This document shows positions 57,489 to 64,000 of a stretch of DNA of 64,000 nt, piece after piece. The position numbers and the translations under genes are program-made. Origin of the DNA: Pseudoalteromonas rubra. GTDB taxonomy: Bacteria > Pseudomonadota > Gammaproteobacteria > Enterobacterales > Alteromonadaceae. The stretch's first letter is position 1. The number at the start of each line of letters is the position of its first letter. The stretch spans positions 682,001 through 746,000 of the forward strand of contig NZ_CP013611.1 of assembly GCF_001482385.1 (NCBI RefSeq). The letters run 5' to 3'. The notes under the pieces were generated by a model that saw nothing but the letters and a program-made list of their open reading frames with translations, did no database searches and was not told where the DNA came from.

Positions 57489-60152
57489 TTACTCTGGTGC
57501 CTGTTCATCAGTGTCAGGCGTTTCAACAAGCTCTGCTTCCCCTTCCAGGGTGTCGTCAATTTCAATCTCTTCGATACGTTGTAAACCAACTACCTGCTCG
57601 TCGTCAACCGTTCTGATCAGGATAACACCCTGGGTGTTACGTCCAACCGTCGAGACCTCATTGACGCGGGTGCGAACCAGAGTACCACGATTAGAAATCA
57701 GCATGATCTCGTCGTTGTCCTGAACCTGTACTGCACCAACAACTCGACCGTTACGGTCTGTGACCTTGATTGAAACAACCCCTTGCGTTGCACGGCTCTT
57801 AGCCGGGTACTCTTCAAGTGGTGTACGCTTGCCGTAACCATTTTCAGTGACCGTCAGAATAGCGCCGTCATTCTTAGGTACAATCAATGACACCACTTTG
57901 ACGTCATCCGGCATCTTAATACCACGCACACCGGTTGCGGTACGACCCATAGGACGTAAGGCCAGCATTTCTTCACCCGTTTCAGGGTCAATTTTTATTT
58001 CACCGGTTTCTGAGTCGCGCAGCTTCTCATTGAAGCGTACGACTTTACCATGATCGGTGAACAACATGATGTCGTTATTACCATCTGTGATGTCCGCACC
58101 AATCAGATTATCACCGTCATTCAGATTAATGGCAATAATACCGCTTGCACGCTGACGGCTGTAGGCGGTTAATGGGGTCTTCTTCACAACGCCATTGGCC
58201 GTAGCCATCAATACAAACTTATCGTCTTCGTATTGTTTGACCGGCAATATAGTGGTGATACGTTCATCCGCTTCAAGCGGTAATAAATTTACTATCGGCT
58301 TACCACGCGCGGCACGAGATGCCAGCGGCAACTGGTACACTTTCAACCAGTACAAACGTCCTGATGTTGAGAAACACAAAATTGTATCGTGGGTATTTGC
58401 AACCAGCAGACGTTCAATAAAGTCTTCATCTTTCATCTTAGTTGCTGCTTTACCTTTACCACCACGACGCTGTGCTTCGTAATCGGACAGAGGCTGATAT
58501 TTTACATAACCTTCGTGTGACAAGGTGACAACTACGTCTTCTTCGTTGATCAGATCTTCCAGGCTAATATCATGTGCTGCTGCTGAAATCTCTGTACGGC
58601 GCTCGTCACCATAGTTTTCTTTGATCTCAGCCAATTCGTCGCGGATCACTTCCATCAGACGATCAGGTGAAGACAAAATCAAGAGTAATTCTGCAATGAG
58701 ATCCAGTAGCTCCTGATATTCGCCCAGAATCTTTTCGTGCTCCAGGCCTGTTAGCTTGTGTAAGCGTAAATCTAGAATAGCCTGGGCCTGTTGCTCAGAC
58801 AGATAGTACTGACCATCGCGGATCCCCAGCTCGGCATCGAGCCAGTCAGGACGCGCGACGTTTTCTTCACCGGCACGCTCGAGCATTGGACGAACTGAAC
58901 CCAACTCCCACGGACGAGCAGTCAATGCAGCTTTCGCTTCTGCTGGAGTCGGTGACTTACGGATAAGCTCAATGATTGGGTCAATATTGGCTAACGCAAT
59001 TGCCAGACCTTCCAGCGTGTGCGCGCGATCGCGTGCTTTGCGCAAGTCGTATACCGTACGGCGAGTTACAACTTCACGGCGGTGGACAATGAAGGCCTCA
59101 AGCATTTCTTTAAGGTTGAAACACTTCGGCTGATTGTTATCCAGCGCAACCATGTTAATACCAAACACAGTTTGTAGCTGAGTCTGAGCATACAGGTTGT
59201 TCAGTACCACTTCGCCCACTTCACCACGCTTGATCTCAATAACAATACGCATACCGTCTTTGTCAGACTCATCACGTAGTGCACTGATCCCTTCGACCTT
59301 TTTGTCTTTCACCAGCTCCGCGATTTTTTCAATCAAGCGTGCTTTGTTGACCTGATATGGGATCTCATTGACGATGATGGTTTCTTTGCCGGTTTTTTCG
59401 TCGGTTTCGATTTCAGCACGAGCACGGATATACACTTTACCACGACCGGTTTTGTACGCTTGCTCTATGCCTTTCTTACCATTGATGATGGCCGCAGTCG
59501 GGAAATCAGGTCCCGGAATATAATCAATTAGCTCATCAATCGTAATATCTGGATTTTGGATCACAGCCAGACAGCCATTGATCACTTCAGTCAGGTTATG
59601 AGGTGGGATGTTTGTCGCCATACCAACCGCGATACCCGAAGAACCATTCACCAGCAGGTTAGGTACTTTTGTCGGTAACACGTCAGGAATTTGCTCAGTG
59701 CCATCATAGTTTGGCACATAGTCTACGGTTTCTTTGTCCAGATCAGCCAGTAGCTCATGAGACATTTTTGCCATACGTACTTCGGTATAACGCATTGCCG
59801 CCGCGGAGTCACCATCGACTGAACCAAAGTTACCCTGGCCATCCACCAGCATATAACGTAGTGAAAACGGCTGAGCCATACGAACAATGGTGTCGTAAAC
59901 TGCGCTATCACCGTGTGGGTGGTATTTACCGATCACGTCGCCCACAACACGGGCTGATTTTTTATAAGGTTTGTTCCAGTCGTTACGCAACTCGTTCATC
60001 GCGAATAGCACGCGACGATGCACAGGCTTCAGGCCATCACGGACGTCTGGTAAAGCACGTCCAACGATGACGCTCATCGCGTAATCAAGATAGGAATTTT
60101 TCAATTCGTCTTCGATATTGACCGGGAGGATTTCATTGGCAAGATCAGTCAT
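57489..60152 (-). CDS. gyrA: DNA gyrase subunit A
   Basis: An 887-residue type IIA topoisomerase subunit. It is collinear with E. coli GyrA (875 aa) through [23 protein letters not shown]; the quinolone-determining residues are Ser83 and Asp87, the sensitive wild type. The active-site Tyr is in AAMRYTE. The C-terminal beta-pinwheel carries the GyrA box QRRGGKG. The acidic tail ([21 protein letters not shown]) is typical. It is transcribed alone on the minus strand and divergent from ubiG. Confidence 0.98.
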   Translation of the reverse strand: MTDLANEILPVNIEDELKNSYLDYAMSVIVGRALPDVRDGLKPVHRRVLFAMNELRNDWNKPYKKSARVVGDVIGKYHPHGDSAVYDTIVRMAQPFSLRYMLVDGQGNFGSVDGDSAAAMRYTEVRMAKMSHELLADLDKETVDYVPNYDGTEQIPDVLPTKVPNLLVNGSSGIAVGMATNIPPHNLTEVINGCLAVIQNPDITIDELIDYIPGPDFPTAAIINGKKGIEQAYKTGRGKVYIRARAEIETDEKTGKETIIVNEIPYQVNKARLIEKIAELVKDKKVEGISALRDESDKDGMRIVIEIKRGEVGEVVLNNLYAQTQLQTVFGINMVALDNNQPKCFNLKEMLEAFIVHRREVVTRRTVYDLRKARDRAHTLEGLAIALANIDPIIELIRKSPTPAEAKAALTARPWELGSVRPMLERAGEENVARPDWLDAELGIRDGQYYLSEQQAQAILDLRLHKLTGLEHEKILGEYQELLDLIAELLLILSSPDRLMEVIRDELAEIKENYGDERRTEISAAAHDISLEDLINEEDVVVTLSHEGYVKYQPLSDYEAQRRGGKGKAATKMKDEDFIERLLVANTHDTILCFSTSGRLYWLKVYQLPLASRAARGKPIVNLLPLEADERITTILPVKQYEDDKFVLMATANGVVKKTPLTAYSRQRASGIIAINLNDGDNLIGADITDGNNDIMLFTDHGKVVRFNEKLRDSETGEIKIDPETGEEMLALRPMGRTATGVRGIKMPDDVKVVSLIVPKNDGAILTVTENGYGKRTPLEEYPAKSRATQGVVSIKVTDRNGRVVGAVQVQDNDEIMLISNRGTLVRTRVNEVSTVGRNTQGVILIRTVDDEQVVGLQRIEEIEIDDTLEGEAELVETPDTDEQAPE

Positions 60153-60334
60153 TTAATACCACTTTCCTTCAGAGTCTTTTCCTTTTGTGTCACACTATAG
60201 ACATCAAAAGGTTCAATTATTATTAGTTCGACTGGGGATACTATCATAGTTTCTGGGCTAATGCAGTGGCTAAATGACTCGGAAATTTCATCCAATACCG
60301 ATAGAATGCGCTCAGTTCAACGAGGAAGTTTTTT

Positions 60335-61045
60335 ATGACCGAACATCAAAATGTAGATTTAAGTGAAATTGCAAAGTTTGAAGAGATTGCTGAACGCTGG
60401 TGGGATCGCGAAGGTGAATTTAAACCGTTGCATGACATTAACCCATTACGACTAGACTTTATCAACGATCGGTGTGGCGGTTTGTTTGAGAAAAAAGTGC
60501 TCGATGTCGGTTGTGGTGGCGGTATTCTGACAGAAAGTATGGCAAAAATGGGCGCCAAAGCGCATGGTATCGACCTGGGGCAGGAACCACTGAATGTTGC
60601 TAAACTACATGCACTGGAAGCGGGTGTTGCCATTGATTACCGCAAGGTATCAGCAGAAGAATTTGCCGCACATCATAGCGCACAGTTTGATGTCGTCACT
60701 TGCATGGAAATGCTTGAGCACGTGCCCGATCCAGCTTCTATTATTGCAGCTGTTGCAAAAGCAGCAAAACCGGGTGCCGACGTGTTCTTCTCTACATTGA
60801 ACAAGACTCACAAAGCATTTTTGCTTGCCGTTGTTGCGGCTGAGCGAGTGTTGAAGATAGTACCTCCGGGCACCCACGACCACAACAAGTTCATCCGCCC
60901 CTCTACCCTGATAGGCTGGGCCGAAGCTGAAGGTTTGAAAGTGCGCCGCGCTGCCGGTATCAATTATAACCCCTTTGGTAAAACCTTTACGCTGACTAAT
61001 GACGTCAGTGTCAATTACCTCCTCCACTTTGAGAAGCTCGCATGA
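60335..61045 (+). CDS. ubiG: Ubiquinone biosynthesis O-methyltransferase
   Basis: A 236-residue class I SAM methyltransferase for both O-methylations of ubiquinone. The SAM motif is [17 protein letters not shown] (about residue 52). [26 protein letters not shown] is the family start and a membrane-binding segment lies near the end of the catalytic core. A GAGGAAG ribosome binding site precedes the ATG. It is divergent from gyrA and overlaps the following HAD phosphatase gene by 4 nt. Confidence 0.95.
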   Translation: MTEHQNVDLSEIAKFEEIAERWWDREGEFKPLHDINPLRLDFINDRCGGLFEKKVLDVGCGGGILTESMAKMGAKAHGIDLGQEPLNVAKLHALEAGVAIDYRKVSAEEFAAHHSAQFDVVTCMEMLEHVPDPASIIAAVAKAAKPGADVFFSTLNKTHKAFLLAVVAAERVLKIVPPGTHDHNKFIRPSTLIGWAEAEGLKVRRAAGINYNPFGKTFTLTNDVSVNYLLHFEKLA

Positions 61046-61689
61046 CACAGGCTGTAATATTTGATCTCGACGGCACCCTGCTCAATACCAGTGATGATTT
61101 GGGCGCCGCACTCAATCACGTTTTACAACAGCACGAAATGGCCGAGGTACCGCGTGCGGTATACAGTCCGGCTATTTCCAATGGTGTAAAGGCGCTGCTG
61201 GAAGTCGGCTTTGGAGAGCAGCTCAGCAAATTCGACTTTTCAGCTTTAAAGCAACAGCTGCTGGATTATTACGAACAACACATCGCTGTTCACTCTCGCT
61301 GCTTTGAAGGTATTGAAGCTTTGCTTCAAGCCTTACAGAGCAGAGAAATTAAAATTGCGATTATGACCAATAAGCCCACTTTTCTTACCCTACCCCTGCT
61401 GGCCCAGATCGGCCCGCTTAAGGGCATTGAGGTTGTGGTGTGCGGTGACACCCTGGAAGTTGCTAAACCACACCCTGAGCCACTATTACTTGCCGCTGAA
61501 CAATTGGGCGTAGATCCCATCAGATGTACCTATGTTGGAGATGCTGAACGCGACATTGCAGCGGCAAAAGCGGCAGGAATGCGGTCAGCCGCCGCCTTGT
61601 GGGGCTTCATTCCATCCCTGGAAGAGGCACAAAGTTGGTCTGCGGATCTGAATCTTACTAACCCAGAATCACTCATTTCGTATATTTAG
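61042..61689 (+). CDS. HAD-family phosphatase, Gph or MupP
   Basis: A 215-residue haloacid-dehalogenase hydrolase. Motif I is [12 protein letters not shown] (nucleophile Asp), motif II is in IMTNKP, motif III has Lys in VAKPHPEP, and motif IV is [13 protein letters not shown]. Homologues are called phosphoglycolate phosphatase (Gph) in most genomes. In Pseudomonas the gene next to ubiG is MupP, which removes phosphate from N-acetylmuramic acid 6-phosphate in cell-wall recycling. The position directly after ubiG, with overlapping ATGA, favours MupP, but substrate is not readable from sequence. Confidence 0.85.
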   Translation: MTQAVIFDLDGTLLNTSDDLGAALNHVLQQHEMAEVPRAVYSPAISNGVKALLEVGFGEQLSKFDFSALKQQLLDYYEQHIAVHSRCFEGIEALLQALQSREIKIAIMTNKPTFLTLPLLAQIGPLKGIEVVVCGDTLEVAKPHPEPLLLAAEQLGVDPIRCTYVGDAERDIAAAKAAGMRSAAALWGFIPSLEEAQSWSADLNLTNPESLISYI

Positions 61690-61713
61690 TGGCATTGAAT
61701 AAAAAATGCCACT
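61688..61713 (+). repeat. Hairpin overlapping the HAD gene stop
   Basis: AGTGGCATT (61688-61696) pairs with AATGCCACT (61705-61713). The stop codon TAG (61687-61689) runs into the left arm, and the right arm overlaps an NrdR-like box that begins at 61709. No T-run follows. Confidence 0.5.
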
Positions 61714-61724
61714 ATATGTAGTGT
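61709..61724. promoter_or_regulatory. NrdR-like box, distal
   Basis: CCACTATATGTAGTGT matches 14 of 16 bases of the NrdR box consensus ACACWATATATWGTGT. It lies about 233 bp upstream of the proximal box pair, beyond the expected range, so it may be a chance match or a DNA-looping partner. Confidence 0.4.
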
Positions 61725-61743
61725 TGTGGACTATATTGAGAAC

Positions 61744-61785
61744 AATTTTGCACAGAAAAAAAACAGTCGTGCAGTTTGCAAAATT
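61744..61785. repeat. Inverted repeat in the nrdA upstream region
   Basis: AATTTTGCA (61744-61752) and TGCAAAATT (61777-61785) are perfect 9-bp arms 24 bp apart. The region is AT-rich and could bind a regulator or fold in RNA; no known motif fits. Confidence 0.35.
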
Positions 61786-61884
61786 TTCTTAAAAAAAGAG
61801 AAAAATCGATTGTCGTGAGTTGATTTTTTTTTGCTTGCAGCCATGTTGGATAGCAGAAGGTTAGTGTTTGCTAACATAAAAATA

Positions 61885-61904
61885 TTATCCCTATGTTATC
61901 CACA
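61885..61904 (+). promoter_or_regulatory. DnaA boxes upstream of nrdA
   Basis: TTATCCACA at 61896-61904 is a perfect DnaA box. TTATCCCTA at 61885-61893 is a second, weaker copy (seven of nine bases), giving two tandem boxes 11 bp apart. In E. coli DnaA binds tandem boxes upstream of nrdA and controls its transcription, so a similar role is likely. Confidence 0.7.
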
Positions 61905-61924
61905 ATCCATAGAAAGTTGCTCTA

Positions 61925-61953
61925 TTGCAAAATAGCGATAACCCCACTATCTT
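61925..61953 (+). promoter_or_regulatory. nrdA sigma70-type promoter
   Basis: TTGCAA (61925-61930) as -35, a 17-bp spacer and TATCTT (61948-61953) as -10. The -10 lies inside the first NrdR box, and the DnaA boxes end 20 bp upstream of the -35. Confidence 0.6.
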
Positions 61954-61988
61954 GTGATCCTCTTTCTAGCGGACACCATATATAGTGG
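61942..61988. promoter_or_regulatory. Pair of NrdR boxes
   Basis: A degenerate box at 61942-61957 (11 of 16 to consensus) and a good box at 61973-61988 (ACACCATATATAGTGG, 14 of 16) have centres exactly 31 bp apart, about three helical turns, as reported for NrdR sites. NrdR senses ATP/dATP and represses nrd genes. The first box covers the -10. Confidence 0.7.
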
Positions 61989-62055
61989 TGAAATGCTAAG
62001 CAATTATGAATATGCGATGACAATTACCGCATTCCGGGGGAATACAGGCGTAGCT

Positions 62056-64000
62056 ATGAACCAACAATTATCTGTCAGTAAACGTAACGGCCGTAAAGAG
62101 CCGCTTGATTTAGATAAAATTCATCGAGTGATAAACTGGGCTGCTGAAGGCCTGAATAATGTGTCTGTTTCTCAGGTAGAGCTTAAATCTCACATTCAGT
62201 TTTATGATGGTATTCGCACCGAAGACATCCATGAAACCATCATTAAAGCCGCCGCTGATCTAATTTCGAAAGATACGCCAGACTATCAATATCTGGCTGC
62301 GCGCCTGGCAGTATTCCATTTGCGCAAAAAGGCTTACGGCCAGTTTGAGCCACCGCATTTGTACGATCATGTGACTAAACTGGTTGAAGACAAGCGCTAT
62401 GATGCAGGTTTATTGACTGATTATACTCGAGAAGAATATGAACAGCTAAACGACTACCTTGAGCATGATCGTGATATGTCGTTTAGTTACGCCGCCGTCA
62501 AACAGCTAGAAGGTAAGTACTTGGTGCAAAACCGGGTGACTGGCGAAATCTATGAGAGCGCTCAGTTCCTGTATATTCTGGTTGCAGCAAGCTTGTTCTC
62601 AGATTATCCGAAAGAAACGCGACTTGATTATATCAAGCGTTTCTACGACGCGGTTTCACAGTTTAAGATTTCACTGCCAACGCCAATTATGTCGGGTGTA
62701 CGTACACCGACTCGTCAATTCAGCTCATGCGTACTAATTGAAACGGCAGACAGCCTTGATTCTATTAACGCAACATCGTCTGCTATTGTTAAGTACGTTA
62801 GCCAACGCGCCGGGATCGGTGTCAATGCAGGTCGGATCCGTGCTCTGGGTAGCCCTATCCGCAATGGTGAAGCATTCCACACAGGCTGTATTCCATTCTA
62901 CAAGCACTTCCAAACAGCGGTGAAAAGCTGCTCTCAAGGGGGCGTTCGTGGCGGTGCTGCGACACTATTTTACCCTTTATGGCACCTGGAAGTGGAGAAC
63001 CTGCTGGTTCTGAAGAACAACCGAGGTGTTGAGGAAAACCGTGTAAGACACCTCGACTACGGTGTTCAGTTCAATAAAACGATGTACTCTCGCTTAATCA
63101 AAGACGATTACATCACTTTGTTCAGCCCGTCAGATGTACCTGGTTTGTACGACGCGTTCTTCGAAGATCAAGAAAAGTTCGAACGTCTGTATGTACAGTA
63201 TGAGCAGGATGATTCAATCCGTAAGAAGCGCATTAAAGCACTTGAGCTATTCTCTATGTTTGCTCAGGAACGCGCGAGTACTGGTCGTATTTATCTGCAA
63301 AACGTTGACCACTGTAATACGCACAGCCCGTTTGACGCAAAAGTTGCCCCTATTCGCCAGTCTAACCTGTGCCTGGAAATTGCACTGCCAACTAAGCCGC
63401 TTAGTCACGTCAATGACGAAGAAGGCGAGATTGCATTGTGTACTCTGTCTGCGTTTAACCTCGGCGCTATTAGCAGCCTGGATGAGCTTGAAGAGCTTGC
63501 TGAGCTGGCTGTTCGTGCTCTGGACAACTTGCTGGACTTCCAGGACTACCCTGTTCCAGCGGCAAAAAATGCCACCATGGGACGTCGCACCTTAGGTATC
63601 GGTGTCATCAACTTTGCTTACTATCTGGCAAAAAATGGCGTTAAATACTCAGATGGTAGCGCCAATGGTCTGACCCACAGAACGTTCGAAGCCATTCAGT
63701 ATTACCTGATGAAAGCTTCTAACAAGTTAGCTCAGGAACGTGGTGCTTGTCCTAAATTTAATGAGACAACCTACGCAAAAGGCATCATGCCTATCGATAC
63801 CTACAAAAAAGATGTAGACGGTATCTGTAACGAGCCTCTGCACCTGGACTGGGACGGATTACGTCAGGACGTAATGCAATATGGTATGCGTAACTCGACT
63901 TTGTCTGCGTTGATGCCATCTGAAACCTCTTCTCAGATCTCTAACGCAACGAATGGTATTGAGCCTCCACGCGGCCACATTAGCGTTAAGGCCAGTAAAG
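62056..64000 (+). CDS. nrdA: Ribonucleoside-diphosphate reductase class Ia, alpha subunit (5' part)
   Basis: An ORF from ATG 62056 to the window edge (648 codons of an expected about 760). It follows E. coli NrdA: N-terminal ATP cone (VSKRNGRKEPLDLDKIHRVI), active-site Cys in FSSCVLIET, the core Cys and Glu in NLCLEIALP, and CTLSAFNLG. The glycyl-free class Ia enzyme makes dNDPs using NrdB, whose gene presumably follows. The N-terminal cone mediates dATP feedback inhibition. The C-terminal tail with the redox Cys pair lies outside the window. It is preceded by DnaA and NrdR sites. Confidence 0.97.
   Translation, partial: MNQQLSVSKRNGRKEPLDLDKIHRVINWAAEGLNNVSVSQVELKSHIQFYDGIRTEDIHETIIKAAADLISKDTPDYQYLAARLAVFHLRKKAYGQFEPPHLYDHVTKLVEDKRYDAGLLTDYTREEYEQLNDYLEHDRDMSFSYAAVKQLEGKYLVQNRVTGEIYESAQFLYILVAASLFSDYPKETRLDYIKRFYDAVSQFKISLPTPIMSGVRTPTRQFSSCVLIETADSLDSINATSSAIVKYVSQRAGIGVNAGRIRALGSPIRNGEAFHTGCIPFYKHFQTAVKSCSQGGVRGGAATLFYPLWHLEVENLLVLKNNRGVEENRVRHLDYGVQFNKTMYSRLIKDDYITLFSPSDVPGLYDAFFEDQEKFERLYVQYEQDDSIRKKRIKALELFSMFAQERASTGRIYLQNVDHCNTHSPFDAKVAPIRQSNLCLEIALPTKPLSHVNDEEGEIALCTLSAFNLGAISSLDELEELAELAVRALDNLLDFQDYPVPAAKNATMGRRTLGIGVINFAYYLAKNGVKYSDGSANGLTHRTFEAIQYYLMKASNKLAQERGACPKFNETTYAKGIMPIDTYKKDVDGICNEPLHLDWDGLRQDVMQYGMRNSTLSALMPSETSSQISNATNGIEPPRGHISVKASK

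Overview
The window is chromosomal DNA of a marine gammaproteobacterium, most likely Pseudoalteromonas or a close relative. I infer this from protein similarity to known families, moderate GC content, and gene orders typical of Alteromonadales and Vibrionales: trmO-proS, ftsK-lolA-rarA-crcB-serS, lapA-lapB-pyrF, and serC-aroA-cmk-rpsA-ihfB. No database search was possible, so the genus is an inference.

Layout. 1-8 kb: the 3' end of trmO, proS, an LpxH-type metallophosphoesterase, a minus-strand DUF3025-natA-natB unit, and an M28 lipoprotein peptidase. 7.8-10.1 kb: a putative manganese/heavy-metal exporter, rmf, and long non-coding stretches. 10.1-18.3 kb: the minus-strand ftsK-lolA-rarA-crcB-serS run with lrp, and divergent ald. 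18.4-28.7 kb: HDOD and MCP signalling genes, a PilZ-like protein, the agmatine-to-putrescine pair aguA-aguB, mfd, csiV and a small lipoprotein.

28.7-34.4 kb is an accessory island full of small unknown genes and gene relics. It holds an unlisted 55-residue peptide with a Gly-Gly leader motif under a perfect palindrome; an RND adaptor fused in frame to the tail of an RND pump; a chemoreceptor tail; a rof-like gene interrupted by an amber codon; and a four-member minus-strand cluster that includes an EF-hand membrane protein and an unlisted 42-residue ORF.

34.4-39.4 kb: the biotin locus, bioBFCD on the minus strand and divergent bioA, with a BirA-operator-like site between them and an ExbD-like gene coupled to bioD. 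39.5-43.2 kb: a KamA-family radical SAM enzyme, a small P-loop protein and asnS. 43.2-46.4 kb: a GH18 chitinase, a truncated cytochrome P460 gene and a dead IS481-family element. 46.4-64 kb: mostly housekeeping, with fklB, tRNA-Ser(UGA), pyrF-lapB-lapA-ihfB-rpsA-cmk-aroA-serC, gyrA, ubiG, a HAD phosphatase and the start of nrdA.

The nrdA upstream region carries a perfect DnaA box, a sigma70-type promoter and a pair of NrdR-type boxes 31 bp apart, so dNTP synthesis here appears to be tied to replication initiation and nucleotide sensing. I found no CRISPR array, prophage or complete new defence system. The best candidate for something undescribed is the Gly-Gly leader peptide and the decayed transport genes near it.
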